DNA from: Arsenophonus endosymbiont of Aleurodicus dispersus
GTDB lineage: Bacteria > Pseudomonadota > Gammaproteobacteria > Enterobacterales > Enterobacteriaceae
Assembly (NCBI RefSeq): GCF_900343015.1
Contig: NZ_LR025108.1
Location: forward strand, 310,001-374,000
Direction: 5' to 3'
Length of the DNA: 64,000 nt
Positions 32,892-45,077 of this stretch are shown here, piece after piece. The translations under genes were made by a program, and so were the position numbers. The number at the start of each line of letters is the position of its first letter. The first letter of the stretch is position 1. The notes under the pieces were generated by a model. The model was not told the DNA's origin. It did no database searches and saw only the letters and a program-made list of their open reading frames with translations.

Positions 32892-34250
32892 TTAGTATGA
32901 TAGTGATTTGATTAAGTTAGAAAAATACTCTTTGATGTCATGATTTTATTCCCGCAATTGCTCTATTTTTCTACAAGTATGCAGTACTATTATATGATAT
33001 ATTACACCAAAAGCATCACCAATTTTAGGCAAACTATTGTTTGTCAGTTCTTTTTTTTGATAATGACATTGCAATTTTACGCGCCACAGAATGGGAACGG
33101 CGCTTGGATAACAAGTCAGTAATTTTATAATATTCAGCAACTTTTTTTATACTATCTATAAAGCTTATCTTATAATCATAGTAGATCTCATAGTACTTAT
33201 CTAACAAAATCAATGGTAATTACACCACTAGTAAAATTATTATTAGCTATAATTCTATTTATAGACCCTTCTACTTCTAGAATTTTTGATCTTCAACTGT
33301 TAGCAATAAAAAAAAATAATTTTTCAGTTACTTGGATCTTATTCTTATCCGCTTTTTTCATTATAATAGCAACACGCGTTTATAATTCAGGTAGTTAGAT
33401 CGCAACTGTCAATCAGCAGCTAAAATGAAATTAATCTTTAACTCCATTTATTTCTTTAGGATAGCGATCTAAAGTTAGAATTATTTGCTAATTACCTTCT
33501 AGTAATGCATTAAAGGTATGAAAAAATTATTCTTGAGAATATTCTTTATTAGCAAATAACTGAATTTCATCAATTAATAATGCATCTACCGAGCGATAAT
33601 AAAGTTTAAAATCTTCAATTGCATTATTTTGTAAAGCTTTTACCATATCTTGGACGAAACGCTCAGAATGCATATAAACCACTTTTGCATTAGCTTTGTG
33701 TGCTATAATATGATTACCTACTGCATGAAATAGATGAGGATTACCTAATCCAGTGACACCATAAAGAAAAAGTGGATTATAAGCACCTCCAGGATTTGTC
33801 GCTACTTGGCTGGCAGCGGCACGAGCAAGCTGGTTTGATTTACCTTCGACAAAATTATTAAATGTATACTATACTTAAGATTCAGATTTAAACGATAAGC
33901 TATTTCAGGTTGAACTTGTGTATTATCCCAACTAGGGCCTATTGTTGAATTTATTGACGTAGAAATTTTTTTCTTTGTTGTGGTATGTGTTGAAGTTCCA
34001 CTTTTTGTTATTTGCTTTTTATTACCAACTTCAAATTTCAAGGCAGGCATATCTGAACTACAAAAATAACTTAAATATTATTGATGTATTTATCGCTTAA
34101 CCAATCTAATACAAAGCAGTTAGGTGCATAGAGTGCCAATGTATTATCACTCAATTCTGCCTGGATAGGGCGTATCCATATACTAAATTCTGTGGCAGCT
34201 AACTCATCCAGCAATCGGGCAAGACATTACTGCCAAAGTAAAAATGACAC
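32892..34250 (-). pseudogene. dnaA: dnaA pseudogene (replication initiator)
   Basis: Nearly full-length but disrupted. Domain I starts at GTG 34250: SFLLWQ, stop, [20 protein letters not shown]. Domain II/III: KFEVGNK, then GPSWDN. The ATPase P-loop at 33736-33760 reads GVTGLGNPH where E. coli has GGTGLGKTH, losing the essential Lys and Thr. Sensor-region pieces such as [20 protein letters not shown] are very well kept. Domain IV reads [18 protein letters not shown] where E. coli has SLPEIGDAFGGRDHTTVL, destroying the DnaA-box contact motif, and QLRE is followed by a stop. Frameshifts lie near 33860 and elsewhere. The good preservation suggests recent loss. Confidence 0.95.
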
Positions 34251-35052
<802 letters not shown>

Positions 35053-35060
35053 TAATAAAA

Positions 35061-35420
35061 GTGGTTATACTTACTTTTCCTAGGGAATTAAGATTATTAA
35101 ATTCCAGACATTATGATTATGTCTTTCAGCAGCCACAATGGGCTAGTTCTCTAGGAATTACTATTCTAGGACGTCTCAATAAACTATGGTACCCACGTAT
35201 TGGTCTTCATATCACAAAAAAAAATGTTAAACTAGCACATGAAAGAAATCGCATTAAGCGATTAACGAGAGAATATTTTCGTTTACATCAGCATGAGTTA
35301 CCTTCAATGGATTTTGTGATCTTAGTAAGAAAAGGGGTTGCTGATTTGGATAATCAAAAAATAACCAAAATTTTAGGTAAATTATGGCGTCGTCACTATC
35401 GTTTGTATTGCGGCTCTTAA
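35061..35420 (+). CDS. rnpA: Ribonuclease P protein component
   Basis: Protein cofactor of RNase P, which trims the 5' leader of tRNA precursors. 119 residues, the E. coli length. The RNR motif is at 62-67 (RNRIKR in [13 protein letters not shown]), and FPRELRLL opens the protein. The start is GTG 35061, giving VILTFPREL like E. coli MVKLAFPREL. Its 3' end overlaps yidD by 37 bases in another frame, as in E. coli. The RNA subunit rnpB is not in the window. Confidence 0.96.
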   Translation: MVILTFPRELRLLNSRHYDYVFQQPQWASSLGITILGRLNKLWYPRIGLHITKKNVKLAHERNRIKRLTREYFRLHQHELPSMDFVILVRKGVADLDNQKITKILGKLWRRHYRLYCGS

Positions 35421-35644
35421 TATTGATAATAAGATGTTATCAATTGATAATAAGTCCATTATTATGGCATCGTTGCCGCTTCAAACCTACCTGTTCAAAG
35501 TATGGTATCGAGGTATTATATCGATTTGGATTGATAAAAGGTAGTTGGTTAATGATGAAACGCCTATTAAAATGTCATCCTTTACATATAGGCGGTTATG
35601 ATCCTGTTCCACCTAGACAAAATGTCTATAATAGAGAACATTAA
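35384..35644 (+). CDS. yidD: Membrane protein insertion efficiency factor YidD
   Basis: Small membrane-associated protein that assists YidC in inserting inner-membrane proteins. 86 residues (E. coli 85). An N-terminal hydrophobic segment covers about 5-27. The family motif is [19 protein letters not shown], followed by [14 protein letters not shown]. It starts inside rnpA and ends 2 bases before yidC, so the three are translationally packed. Confidence 0.95.
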   Translation: MASSLSFVLRLLILIIRCYQLIISPLLWHRCRFKPTCSKYGIEVLYRFGLIKGSWLMMKRLLKCHPLHIGGYDPVPPRQNVYNREH

Positions 35645-35646
35645 CG

Positions 35647-37278
35647 ATGGATTCGCTACGTAATCTTTTATTCATCTCTTTGCTATTTGTTTCGTTTTTA
35701 ATTTGGCAAACATGGGAAAGTTATAAAACACAACCTATAAATAATGATCAAATAGTAAAACAAATAAATATGTCAAGCTATAATAACAAATCTGCTCATG
35801 AGCAAGCTAAATTTATTACAGTAAAAACTGATGTGCTTGAATTACATATCAATACCCGTGGAGGTGATATTGATCAAGCTGCGCTATTGCATTACCCTAA
35901 GAAATTACACTCATCTGATCCTTTTTGTTTATTGAAAACTAGCAAAAATTTTATTTATCAAGCACAGAGCGGCTTAATCGGTGAGGATGGTCCGGATGAT
36001 TCTGGATATAATAATGGGTTGCGTCCTTTATATCTCTCAACTAAAACTAGTTATGTGTTGCAAAATGGAAAAGATGAACTGCGTGTTCCTCTTATCTTTA
36101 CTGGTAAAGATAGCGTAGTTTATAAGAAAATATATCTATTAAAACGTGGTAAATATAATATTTCTGTTGAAAACAATATTGCTAATAACAGTAGCAAACC
36201 ATTAACGCTAGCATTTTTTGGTCAGTTAAAACAGACAGTAGAACTACCAAAAGAGCGTGGGACAGGAATTCATAATTTCCCCTTACATACCTATCGTGGT
36301 GCAGCATATTCTTCTGATGAAACGAACTATAAAAAATATAGTTTTAGTGATATTACTAGTAATAATTTAAATATTAATACTAAAGGTGGTTGGATTGCAA
36401 TGTTGCAGCAATATTTTGTTACTGCATGGATCCCATACTATAAAACCCAAAATACCTTCTATACAATTGATTTAGATAAAACCATTGGTATTATTGGCTA
36501 TAAGAGTTCACCGATAACAGTAGCTGCTAATAGTAAAATAAATTACACTTCAACTTTGTGGTTAGGTCCTGAATTACAATCTGCAATGAAAACAGTTGCA
36601 CCACATTTAGATTTAACTGTTGATTATGGTTGGTTGTGGTTTATTTCTCAACCTTTATTTAAATTATTAAAATTTATTCATGGTTTTATCGGTAATTGGG
36701 GCTTTTCTATCATTATTATTACTTTTATTGTTCGCGGTATTATGTATCCATTAACCAAAGCACAATATACCTCAATGGTAAAAATTCGTCTTTTGCAGCC
36801 CAAAATTGTTGCGATGAAAGAATGTATTGGTGATGATAATCAACGTATGAGCCAAGAAATAATGGCTCTCTATAAAGCAGAAAAAGTTAATCCGTTAGGT
36901 GGTTGTTTGCCTTTATTGATTCAGATGCCTATTTTCCTCGCTTTATATTATATGTTGATGGGTTCTGTAGAGCTACGCCATGCTCATTTTATTGGTTGGA
37001 TCCAAGATCTATCAGCTCAGGATCCATACTATATTCTCCCATTGTTAATGGGTTTAACGATGTATCTTCTTCAGAAGATGTCGCTAACAACATTCACTGA
37101 TCCGATGCAACAGAAAATCATGAACTATATGCCGGTTATTTTTACTGTATTTTTCTTTTGGTTTCCTTCTGGTTTAGTTTTATACTATATCATTAGTAAT
37201 CTTGTGACAGTTATCCAGCAACAAATTATTTATCGTGAATTGGAAAATTGTGGCCTGCATAGTAGCGATAAAAAATAA
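35647..37278 (+). CDS. yidC: Membrane protein insertase YidC
   Basis: Inserts and folds inner-membrane proteins, alone or with SecYEG. 543 residues (E. coli 548). An N-terminal membrane anchor at about 5-22 is followed by the large periplasmic P1 domain to about 325. The insertase core begins [20 protein letters not shown] with the conserved cytoplasmic hairpin [20 protein letters not shown] and [12 protein letters not shown]. The substrate-groove Arg is present in [11 protein letters not shown]. The end is shorter than in E. coli by a few basic residues. It lies between yidD and mnmE. Confidence 0.97.
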   Translation: MDSLRNLLFISLLFVSFLIWQTWESYKTQPINNDQIVKQINMSSYNNKSAHEQAKFITVKTDVLELHINTRGGDIDQAALLHYPKKLHSSDPFCLLKTSKNFIYQAQSGLIGEDGPDDSGYNNGLRPLYLSTKTSYVLQNGKDELRVPLIFTGKDSVVYKKIYLLKRGKYNISVENNIANNSSKPLTLAFFGQLKQTVELPKERGTGIHNFPLHTYRGAAYSSDETNYKKYSFSDITSNNLNINTKGGWIAMLQQYFVTAWIPYYKTQNTFYTIDLDKTIGIIGYKSSPITVAANSKINYTSTLWLGPELQSAMKTVAPHLDLTVDYGWLWFISQPLFKLLKFIHGFIGNWGFSIIIITFIVRGIMYPLTKAQYTSMVKIRLLQPKIVAMKECIGDDNQRMSQEIMALYKAEKVNPLGGCLPLLIQMPIFLALYYMLMGSVELRHAHFIGWIQDLSAQDPYYILPLLMGLTMYLLQKMSLTTFTDPMQQKIMNYMPVIFTVFFFWFPSGLVLYYIISNLVTVIQQQIIYRELENCGLHSSDKK

Positions 37279-37327
37279 TTTGTAGGTTTTTTTCTTTTTT
37301 ATTAAAGAAATAACAAAATAGAGAATT

Positions 37328-37357
37328 GATTAAGGCGGTCTAATGACCGCCTTAATC
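37328..37357. terminator. Perfect 13-bp hairpin between yidC and mnmE
   Basis: GATTAAGGCGGTC (37328-37340), loop TAAT, then the exact complement GACCGCCTTAATC (37345-37357). It starts 50 bases after the yidC stop and ends 27 bases before the mnmE start. There is no T run after it, so it may be a weak terminator, an mRNA 3' stabiliser or an attenuator of mnmE. It is far more GC-rich than its surroundings. The ATG inside it (37343) is not the mnmE start. Confidence 0.7.
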
Positions 37358-37384
37358 ATATTTACTGTAAGAATTGAGAGTGAA

Positions 37385-38755
37385 ATGAGCATATATATTA
37401 ATGATACAATTATTGCACAAGCAACACCACCTGGACGTGGCGGTATTGGTATTTTGCGAATATCAGGGCCAAAAGTTATTGAAGTTGCTAGTATTGTTTT
37501 AGGCAAATTACCTCAGCCGCGCTATGCAGATTACCTGCCTTTCTATGATAATAATGGCAAAGTGTTAGATCAGGGAATTGTACTCTATTTTCCTGCTCCT
37601 AACTCATTTACTGGTGAAGATGTTCTTGAATTGCAAGGACATGGTGGGCAAGTGATTATTAATTTATTACTTAAGAGAATTTTAACTATCAATGAAATCA
37701 GGATTGCCAATCCAGGTGAATTTTCTGAACGCGCTTTTCTTAATGACAAAATAGATTTAGCTCAGGCGGAAGCTATTGCTGATCTAATAAATGCGAGTAC
37801 TGAACAGGCGGCACGTTCAGCAGTAAATTCGTTACAAGGTGTTTTCTCGCAACATATCTACGAAATAGTGGAAGCCCTTACTAACTTGCGTATTTACGTT
37901 GAAGCGGCAATTAATTTTCCAGATGAAGAAATTGATTTTTTATCTGATAGTAAGATAGATTCAAAATTGAATGATGTGATTGCCCATTTGGATAGTGTGC
38001 GTTTACTAGCTTATCAAGGTAGCCTATTACGAGAAGGCATGAAAGTTGTGATTGCAGGACTACCAAATGCCGGTAAATCTAGTTTATTAAACGCGCTATC
38101 TGGTCATGAAACAGCGATTGTAACAGATATTGCTGGTACAACCAGAGATGTATTACGTGAACATATTTATATCGATGGTATGCCATTATATATTATTGAT
38201 ACAGCTGGTTTACGTGAAGCAATAAATGAAGTTGAGAGAATAGGTATTGAGCGTGCATGGCAAGAAATAGAGCAAGCAGATCATATATTATTTATGGTTG
38301 ATAGTACGACTACAGAGGTAATTGAACCTGATCATATTTGTCCTGAATTTATAGCTAGATTGCCTAAATCTTTACCTATTACGATAATTAGAAATAAAGT
38401 TGATATTACTGATGAACCAATAGAGCTAAAAAAGATTGGTAATTATTCACTTATCCGCCTTTCAGCATATAGCAAAGAAGGTATTGATTTATTACGTAAA
38501 CATTTAAAAGAAAGTATTGGGTTTAATCATAATATTGAATGCGGATTTTTAGCTAGACATCGTCATATTCAAGCGCTTAAAGTAGCAGCTGAGCATTTAC
38601 AACAAGGTTATCAACAATTAGTAGTTGGTCATTCAGGTGAGTTATTAGCAGAAGAACTTCGTTTTACTCAACAAGTATTAAGTGAAATTACCGGTGAATT
38701 TAGTTCTGATGATTTATTAGGTCGTATTTTTTCTAATTTCTGTATTGGAAAATAA
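37385..38755 (+). CDS. mnmE: tRNA modification GTPase MnmE (TrmE)
   Basis: GTPase partner of MnmG in wobble U34 modification. 456 residues from ATG 37385 (E. coli 454). The N-terminal formyl-tetrahydrofolate-binding domain has [20 protein letters not shown]. The G domain has the P-loop [18 protein letters not shown] in G2, DTAGLRE in G3 and NKVD in G4. The C-terminal FCIGK, with the cysteine needed for the reaction, is intact. An in-frame ATG at 37343 would add 14 residues but lies inside the hairpin and has no homology, so it is rejected. It depends on folates, linking it to folC and glyA here. Confidence 0.96.
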   Translation: MSIYINDTIIAQATPPGRGGIGILRISGPKVIEVASIVLGKLPQPRYADYLPFYDNNGKVLDQGIVLYFPAPNSFTGEDVLELQGHGGQVIINLLLKRILTINEIRIANPGEFSERAFLNDKIDLAQAEAIADLINASTEQAARSAVNSLQGVFSQHIYEIVEALTNLRIYVEAAINFPDEEIDFLSDSKIDSKLNDVIAHLDSVRLLAYQGSLLREGMKVVIAGLPNAGKSSLLNALSGHETAIVTDIAGTTRDVLREHIYIDGMPLYIIDTAGLREAINEVERIGIERAWQEIEQADHILFMVDSTTTEVIEPDHICPEFIARLPKSLPITIIRNKVDITDEPIELKKIGNYSLIRLSAYSKEGIDLLRKHLKESIGFNHNIECGFLARHRHIQALKVAAEHLQQGYQQLVVGHSGELLAEELRFTQQVLSEITGEFSSDDLLGRIFSNFCIGK

Positions 38756-38989
38756 GACGTGGATTACATATGTTGATATCGGCTGTTTTTTCTAAAAATG
38801 AAAATTAAAGTTATGTTAAACAATAATTAGCGACTATCAATATGAATATTGAAATCTATAACTGCCTTATGTATTCAAGGTTAAAAGTTATATTAAGTCA
38901 TCCTCATATTTTTACTGTGCAAAAGCTCATAAGTAGCGATAAGTCAATATATAATTAGAAAAATAAAGTAAAAAAATGAGCAGAAAAAA

Positions 38990-39490
38990 ATCATTACTCA
39001 GTCAGTATTCAGTAACTAAATTAATTTTAACTAGCTTGTCGGTAATAATTTAATGATTAATGCTTAATAATCCACAATATAGCGCTAATATTAGAAGCAG
39101 CTATAATTAGCTTAACTAAATAAATTCATAGATTCTCAGAATAAGCTTTTAAAGTAGACATAATCTTTGGATTATCACCATATGATATTTGGTACTTAAC
39201 TTAACTAAATGCATTGCTTTGTTTAGATATTACGATTTTTATAATAGCCTGATTAAATGCTTGATATAGATCTCTTATTCGGGTAGCTAATGTTGCTATG
39301 CCTACGTTATTTAGCATTAGATTGCTAGCTAATTTATTAATTATTTATGGGGGTATTAAATAATAATTAATTAATGATAAAATTTATATTTTTCAATAAC
39401 TTAGGCTAATATTTCAGTGCATTATTAGTTTGCAAAATTTGTTATGAAGATTTCTACGCTTTAACAATATCAAATACTACCTTACTATTA
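38990..39490 (-). pseudogene. kdsB: kdsB remnant (CMP-KDO synthetase)
   Basis: Downstream of ycaR on the minus strand, its E. coli place. ASNLMLNNVGIATLATRI, then QAFNQAIIKIVIS, SNAFS matches KdsB ADNLAQRQVGMATLAVPI, EAFNPNAVKVVLD, ALYFS. Stops follow and the ends are unreadable. KdsB activates KDO for the LPS inner core. Confidence 0.75.
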
Positions 39491-39495
39491 ACACG

Positions 39496-39675
39496 TTACT
39501 TTTCTTCATCTAAAGGCCACTTACGAGCTTTATCTTTTAATAATACCGGTATATTATTACGCACAGGATAAGCAATCTGATCTAATTTACAGATAAGCTC
39601 TAAATTTTTTTTATCATAGGCTAGTTTTCCATGACAAATAGGACAAGCAATTATATCAAGTAGACGGTAATCCAT
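39496..39675 (-). CDS. ycaR: Small Trm112/UPF0434 family protein YcaR
   Basis: 59 residues, [18 protein letters not shown], then [20 protein letters not shown], close to E. coli YcaR (60 residues; MDHRLLEIIACPVCNGKL). Cys11 and Cys14 form a CPxC knuckle and Cys28 lies near ELICK, so metal binding is possible. The function is not established in bacteria; eukaryotic Trm112 activates methyltransferases. It is intact although kdsB downstream is dead and nothing is readable upstream, where msbA, lpxK and ycaQ should be. Confidence 0.88.
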   Translation of the reverse strand: MDYRLLDIIACPICHGKLAYDKKNLELICKLDQIAYPVRNNIPVLLKDKARKWPLDEEK

Positions 39676-40385
39676 ATATTCCTCATCAAAATTAAAAACA
39701 TAATTTCTGATGAAACTAGAATAGCATAAGCATACATTATCGTTAACTTTAATATCTGCTCTTTGTCAGTAATGTGATAAATTAGAAAATAATATTAGCT
39801 TAAAATTTATAAGTGATGATATCAGCCGCATCAATGCTATAACTAAAAATTCAACACATTCGCCTCATTTTTGCTATTCTTTTTTGGTATTCTGAACATA
39901 GATATCTTTCCAGCAATTAACAGTAGAGATAAATCCATCGCAATATTTTACCAATTTTATACGACAAATTTGTAATTGAAATGTTTTAATAAAGTTTATA
40001 GCTAAATTATTAATACATTTAGTTAAATAAAATTAATTCACCCAAAATAAAAAAACTACAACTTATTTATTGGGTAATTGAGATAAAAAAGTATTGGTCA
40101 ATATTTTTCACAGAGCTTATTAGAGAATTGATATTATCAAAAAAGAAAAATTATGTGTTATATAAAACACCTAAATAATATTTATCTCCTTTTTACTATT
40201 TTAATTTTTTGTGAAATGATTACTAACTAATTTGAGTTAATAAAGTTTATTTTTTAGAAATATTTATTATATATTAATAATAAAGACCGGGTTTAGTAAA
40301 TTTTAAATTATAACTATAAAAATGGTCTCTTAATTAAGACACTATTTTTGCAAAAAAAATAAATTAAATTTTTGAATTTTTATGC
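39676..40385. other. Gap between ycaR and ihfB
   Basis: 710 AT-rich bases. In E. coli ycaI, msbA, lpxK and ycaQ fill this interval; I could not read any of them here. No RNA gene recognised. Confidence 0.45.
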
Positions 40386-40664
40386 CTAAATATTAACCCG
40401 ATTGCGTAATTCTTTACCAGGTTTAAAATGAGGAACATGTTTTTCTTTCAAATTCACTTTGTTACCTGTTTTAGGATTACGACCAATACGTGGTGCACGG
40501 TAATGAAGAGAAAAACTGCCGAATCCGCAGATCTCAACACGCTCTCCCTTAGTAAGGGAGATTGCTATATAGTCAAGCATTTCTCTCACACCAGCTTCAA
40601 TAATTTTACCTGGGATATGAGCTAATTGGTTAATAAGTTTTTCAATCAATTCATACCTTGTCAT
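40386..40664 (-). CDS. ihfB: Integration host factor subunit beta
   Basis: DNA-bending nucleoid protein, partner of IhfA. 92 residues from ATG 40664 (E. coli 94); an in-frame ATG three codons upstream is less likely because GGGGGA sits about 8 bases before 40664. [10 protein letters not shown] opens the protein, [17 protein letters not shown] is the core, and [11 protein letters not shown] is the DNA-wrapping arm with its proline. It is downstream of rpsA, the usual order. It is the only nucleoid or regulatory DNA-binding protein intact in the window. Confidence 0.96.
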   Translation of the reverse strand: MTRYELIEKLINQLAHIPGKIIEAGVREMLDYIAISLTKGERVEICGFGSFSLHYRAPRIGRNPKTGNKVNLKEKHVPHFKPGKELRNRVNI

Positions 40665-40722
40665 AGTGCACATCCCCCTAAACTACCGTTACGGGGCAAC
40701 AAAAAGTTACCCTATGATTAAA

Positions 40723-42387
40723 TTATTCGCCTTTAGCTGCTTTGAACGCTTCTGACATAGCATTATTTGTGAGATTAGTATCTTCCTGCTGGTTTACAGA
40801 AGCAATGGCATCTTCTTCATCTTTTGTACTAACAGACAAGATAATGATACGGTTTTTGCGATCAACACCAGTATATTTAGCTTCAACTATATCGCCAACT
40901 TTCAATATTTGAGCAGTAGTTTTCACGTTATCACGTGAAGCTTCGGATGCACGTAAGTTACCTTCAACACCAGCCGCTAACTTAATTGTGGCTCCTTTTA
41001 CACCAACAGCCACTACTTTACCAGTAACGATAACACCTCTCTTATGACAAGACAGATAATTATTAACTGGATCTTCTACTAACTGTTTAATACCTAAAGA
41101 AATACGTTCACGTTCAGCGTCAACTTGCAAGACAACAGCAGCAATTTCATCACCTTTCTTGTATTCACGAACAGCTTCTTCACCTGGAACATTCCAAGAA
41201 ATATCAGACAAATGAACTAAACCATCAATACCACCATCTAAACCTATAAAAATACCAAAATCAGTAATAGATTTTATTTTACCTTCTACCAGATCATTTT
41301 TATTGTGTGTTTCGGCGAATTGCTTCCATGGATTTACTTTACACTGTTTCAAGCCTAATGAGATACGACGACGCTCTTCGTCAATATCTAGAACCATAAC
41401 TTCAACAATATCACCGATATTAATAATTTTAGATGGATGAATATTTTTATTAGTCCAATCCATCTCAGAAATGTGTACTAAACCTTCAACACCTTCCTCA
41501 ATTTCAACAAAACAACCATAATCAGTAATATTAGTGACTCGTCCTGTTAGCTTAGCGCCTTCTGGATAACGTTTAGCAATAGCTATCCATGGATCTTCTC
41601 CGAGCTGCTTCAAGCCTAAAGAAACACGTATACGCTCAAGATCAAATTTTAATACTTGAACATTTATTTCATCCCCAACATTAACAATTTCACTTGGATG
41701 TTTAATCCGTTTCCAAGCCATATCAGTAATATGTAATAAGCCATCAACACCACCTAGATCAATGAATGCACCATAGTCAGTTAAGTTTTTAACAAGACCC
41801 TTAATTTTCATGCCTTCCTGTAATTTTTCAAGTAAGTAATCACGTTCTGCACTACTTTCAGATTCAATAACAGCACGACGTGAAACAACAACATTATTAC
41901 GTTTCTGATCTAATTTGATTACTTTTAACTCAAGCTCCTTATCTTCTAGATTAGTTGTATCACGAACTGGACGAATATCAACCAGTGAACCTGGTAAAAA
42001 TGCACGAATTCCTTTTAATTCTACCGTGAAACCACCTTTCACTTTGCCATTGATAATACCCATAACTGTTTTAGTATCTTCATAGGCTTTTTCTAACATT
42101 AACCAAGCTTCATGACGTTTCGCTTTTTCTCGAGATAGGATAGTTTCACCAAAACCATCTTCTACTGCGTCTAAAGCAACATCGATTTCATCACCAACTT
42201 GAATTTCTAGCTCACCTTGCATATTTTTAAATTGTTCTACTGGAATAGCTGATTCTGATTTCAGACCGGCATCAACTAACACGATATCTTTATCAATAGC
42301 AATAACAACACCACGAACAATAGCTCCTGGACTGGTTTCAATACTCTGTAAAGATTCTTCAAAAAGTTGAGCAAAAGATTCTGTCAT
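40723..42387 (-). CDS. rpsA: 30S ribosomal protein S1
   Basis: mRNA-binding ribosomal protein needed to start translation on structured or weak-leader messages. 554 residues (E. coli 557) with six S1 repeats; two N-terminal ones bind the ribosome ([21 protein letters not shown] first) and four bind RNA (for instance [20 protein letters not shown] and [20 protein letters not shown]). The bases before the ATG contain no Shine-Dalgarno, as known for E. coli rpsA, where leader hairpins and S1 itself control translation. It is between cmk and ihfB, the standard order. Confidence 0.97.
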   Translation of the reverse strand: MTESFAQLFEESLQSIETSPGAIVRGVVIAIDKDIVLVDAGLKSESAIPVEQFKNMQGELEIQVGDEIDVALDAVEDGFGETILSREKAKRHEAWLMLEKAYEDTKTVMGIINGKVKGGFTVELKGIRAFLPGSLVDIRPVRDTTNLEDKELELKVIKLDQKRNNVVVSRRAVIESESSAERDYLLEKLQEGMKIKGLVKNLTDYGAFIDLGGVDGLLHITDMAWKRIKHPSEIVNVGDEINVQVLKFDLERIRVSLGLKQLGEDPWIAIAKRYPEGAKLTGRVTNITDYGCFVEIEEGVEGLVHISEMDWTNKNIHPSKIINIGDIVEVMVLDIDEERRRISLGLKQCKVNPWKQFAETHNKNDLVEGKIKSITDFGIFIGLDGGIDGLVHLSDISWNVPGEEAVREYKKGDEIAAVVLQVDAERERISLGIKQLVEDPVNNYLSCHKRGVIVTGKVVAVGVKGATIKLAAGVEGNLRASEASRDNVKTTAQILKVGDIVEAKYTGVDRKNRIIILSVSTKDEEDAIASVNQQEDTNLTNNAMSEAFKAAKGE

Positions 42388-42458
42388 AGTAATATTTTAC
42401 AATTTTAAAATTTGAACTGCCATTCAACATCCGGCTAAATGGGGTTATTTAAAATAAC

Positions 42459-42479
42459 TTGCAAAAATCATTTTTGCAA
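42459..42479 (-). promoter_or_regulatory. Inverted repeat in the rpsA leader
   Basis: TTGCAAAAA (42459-42467), TCA, TTTTTGCAA (42471-42479): nine perfect pairs in the cmk-rpsA gap, about 75 bases upstream of rpsA. It could be a leader hairpin like those controlling E. coli rpsA, or an AT-rich coincidence. Confidence 0.35.
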
Positions 42480-42512
42480 AGCCCTACTTAACTTAACACA
42501 AATTCAGCTCTA

Positions 42513-43199
42513 TCAAATAGTATGATAATATTTGTTTTTTATATAAGCAAGTGTCTGGTTAATTACCACTTCAATAGACAAATTTGTTGAATCTAGGATC
42601 AATGCATCTTTTGCAGGTATCAATGGTGCAATGATCCTATTACGATCACGATAATCGCGATCTTTAATATCAGTTAAAATATTGCTTAATTTAACATTAA
42701 AGCCCTTTTCCTGCAATTGTTGCATCCTTCTACGAGAGCGCTCTTCTGGTGTGGCATCTAGAAAAATCTTTACCGGTGCATCCGGAAAAACTACGGTACC
42801 CATGTCGCGGCCATTAGCAATCAAACCTGGTTTAGTACGAAATGCTCTTTGACGAAGCAATAATGCTTCTCTAACGCGAGGAAAGGTTGCGGTAATAGAT
42901 GCGGTATTACCAATAACTTCGCTACAAATTTCATTACTAACATCTTTTCCATCAAGCATAACAATTAATTTTTTTTCTCTTGGTTTAAAACAGACACAAA
43001 GATTAGCTGCTAATAGCGCTAATACTTCTTCAGATTTAATATCAACATGATGATGTAACGTTGCTAAAGCTAGAACACGGTAAATGGAGCCAGAATCAAG
43101 TAACTGCCAACCTAGTTTATTTGACAATGCTTGACATAATGTACCTTTACCTGCGCCACTTGGACCATCAACCGTAATAACTGGTGGTAAAAATATCAT
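42513..43199 (-). CDS. cmk: Cytidylate kinase
   Basis: Phosphorylates CMP and dCMP to the diphosphates. 228 residues (E. coli 227). The P-loop GPSGAGKGT is at 12-20, then [14 protein letters not shown], and [19 protein letters not shown] for the NMP and lid regions. A strong AGGAGGAG lies about 5 bases before the ATG. It is downstream of dead aroA and upstream of rpsA, as in the serC-aroA-cmk-rpsA-ihfB order. Confidence 0.96.
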   Translation of the reverse strand: MIFLPPVITVDGPSGAGKGTLCQALSNKLGWQLLDSGSIYRVLALATLHHHVDIKSEEVLALLAANLCVCFKPREKKLIVMLDGKDVSNEICSEVIGNTASITATFPRVREALLLRQRAFRTKPGLIANGRDMGTVVFPDAPVKIFLDATPEERSRRRMQQLQEKGFNVKLSNILTDIKDRDYRDRNRIIAPLIPAKDALILDSTNLSIEVVINQTLAYIKNKYYHTI

Positions 43200-43384
43200 T
43201 ATACTCCTCCTTTTAAATAAAATTATATTTTTAACAAAAATTTTATATCAGGATAATCAGTACCCTACTATATTTAATTAATTTTATTAAGGAAAATAAA
43301 GAGATGTTTAGATCACATTTAACTTTACAGAAATAATACTCATCTTTCAGTATTATGATAATATTACATACGCTAGTATCTAGA

Positions 43385-43690
43385 ATTTAATTCTTCTAGC
43401 TGAGGAAAATAGTTTAGAAAAGGATTGGTGGTATAATTTAGATCTAAAACTTGTCTATCTAACAAATAGAAAAGTTAAACATATCATTCATCCTATGATC
43501 ATTATAAATTTTTATTTCGGCATACTATAATAATTTAGGTGGTGAAATACGAATATAGTTCCGTCTTTCTTATACTTTATGTTAATTCTACCTCCATCGC
43601 AGTTAATAAGTTATTTTTAAACCACTAGTTATAAATATTATGAATAATAAGTTCAAGCTGATAGAGCGCTTTTCCATTCGCGGCGTAGCT
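43385..43690 (-). pseudogene. aroA: aroA remnant (EPSP synthase)
   Basis: In the serC-cmk gap, its normal place. The minus strand reads KALYQLELI, NLLTAMEVEL, then VFHHLNYYSMPK, and finally LDLNYTTNPFLNYFPQLEEL, matching E. coli RLFAMATELRKVGA, IRITPPEKLNF, and [20 protein letters not shown]. Stops and frameshifts throughout, and only the last third is readable. AroA makes EPSP, the step before chorismate, so its loss ends internal chorismate unless a second copy exists. Confidence 0.8.
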
Positions 43691-43985
43691 ACCCTAAAAA
43701 ATATTTATTTTAGTAAAATATTATTTATATAATAAGATTATGTAATAACTGATATTTGATACCAAACTAGCAGTAATATTATTTAATACAGTTTTACTTT
43801 ACGTTAATGTTGATTAGAAATATTTTCTAGCTAGGGAGATTGACAGTACTTTCAACGTAAGAAATGGGTTGTATTGTTAAAGCTGGTATTTACAGTAGAT
43901 TATCAAATAACAAAGTTTAATAAATTAGTTACATCATATTTATACCAATTTTATTGGTTTATACGATCTGAATTATATAATTAAT

Positions 43986-45074
43986 TTATTTATTTTGATG
44001 TTCAAAATAAATCATAAAATCAACGAGCTTCTGCACACCAGCCAAAGGCATAGCATTATAAATTGAAGCACGCATGCCACCGGCTGTTTTATGTCCTTTT
44101 AAAAAAAGTAACCCTTGTTGTTCTGCAGCTTTGATAAATTTATTATCTAAGTTAGGTTTTACTATTTGGAACGGAATATTAGTTAACGAACGATTAACTG
44201 GATCTATTTGATTAATATAAAACTTGCTGTTGTCAATAACATCATACAGTAAGCGGACTTTTTCTTGATTACGTCTTTCTATTTCTTGTAATCCACCCTG
44301 CTTTTTTAACCATTTTAATACCATACCTGAAAGATACCAAGCAAAAGTTGGTGGTGTATTATATATTGAGTTATTTTTCACTAATATCGTATAATTAAGG
44401 ATTGAAGGTGTTTCCTTTCTCGCTCGCCCTAACAAATCATCCCGAATGATAACTAATGTAATGCCTGCTGGACCAATATTTTTTTGCGTACCGGCATAAA
44501 TAACACCAAAACGGCTAACATCAAGTGGTCGCGATAAGATCGCTGAAGAGTAATCAGCAATTACAATTTTTTTATCTGAAAAATTTGGTAGTGTATGAAT
44601 AGCAATACCATCAATCGTTTCATTCGGACAATAATGAATATATTTAGCACTATTTGTTAATTGCCACTGATCCATTTGTTTTACGCTTAAATAAGCTGAT
44701 TTTTCTATCCTAATATCAATTTCATTAACAGTACAATATTTTTTTGCCTCTTGCGCCGCAGACTTTGCCCAATAACCGCAAATTATATAGTCAACTGTTT
44801 CATTAGGCTGAAATAAATTTAATGGTAAGGAGGAAAATTGCCCACGAGCTCCACCGTGACAAAAAAGGACTTTATAGTTTTTAGGTATCTTGAGTAATTC
44901 TCGTAGATTTTGTTCAGCTTGTTTGACTATCTCTATAAATGCTTCACTACGGTGGCTGATTTCCATCACTGAAACACCCATCGCGTTCCAATTACAAAGT
45001 TCTTGTTGTGCACAATGTAACACTTCTACCGGCAACATGGACGGACCAGCGCTAAAATTATATACCTGACTCAT
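43986..45074 (-). CDS. serC: Phosphoserine / phosphohydroxythreonine aminotransferase
   Basis: PLP enzyme transaminating 3-phosphohydroxypyruvate (serine) and the PdxB product (vitamin B6). 362 residues from ATG 45074, which has AAAGG upstream; the GTG one codon earlier is less likely. [14 protein letters not shown] opens the protein, CHGGARGQF binds the cofactor phosphate, and [12 protein letters not shown] holds the PLP lysine (near residue 196). [17 protein letters not shown] is near the end. Its operon partner aroA is dead, so it has been kept for its own reactions; intact pdxB in this window points to B6. Confidence 0.96.
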   Translation of the reverse strand: MSQVYNFSAGPSMLPVEVLHCAQQELCNWNAMGVSVMEISHRSEAFIEIVKQAEQNLRELLKIPKNYKVLFCHGGARGQFSSLPLNLFQPNETVDYIICGYWAKSAAQEAKKYCTVNEIDIRIEKSAYLSVKQMDQWQLTNSAKYIHYCPNETIDGIAIHTLPNFSDKKIVIADYSSAILSRPLDVSRFGVIYAGTQKNIGPAGITLVIIRDDLLGRARKETPSILNYTILVKNNSIYNTPPTFAWYLSGMVLKWLKKQGGLQEIERRNQEKVRLLYDVIDNSKFYINQIDPVNRSLTNIPFQIVKPNLDNKFIKAAEQQGLLFLKGHKTAGGMRASIYNAMPLAGVQKLVDFMIYFEHQNK

Positions 45075-45077
45075 CAC

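Noticed and set aside
32946-33140. 64-codon open frame on the minus strand
   Set aside because: Domain IV of the dnaA pseudogene, ending at the premature stop after QLRE.
33802-34050. 82-codon open frame on the minus strand
   Set aside because: Domain II region of the dnaA pseudogene, with a frameshift at its 3' end.
37343-37384. Upstream ATG extending MnmE by 14 residues
   Set aside because: It lies inside the 13-bp hairpin, has no homology, and ATG 37385 gives the conserved start.
40694-40713. Imperfect hairpin between rpsA and ihfB
   Set aside because: GGG-C-AAC against GTT-A-CCC has a mismatch in a short stem and no T run; not convincing as a terminator.
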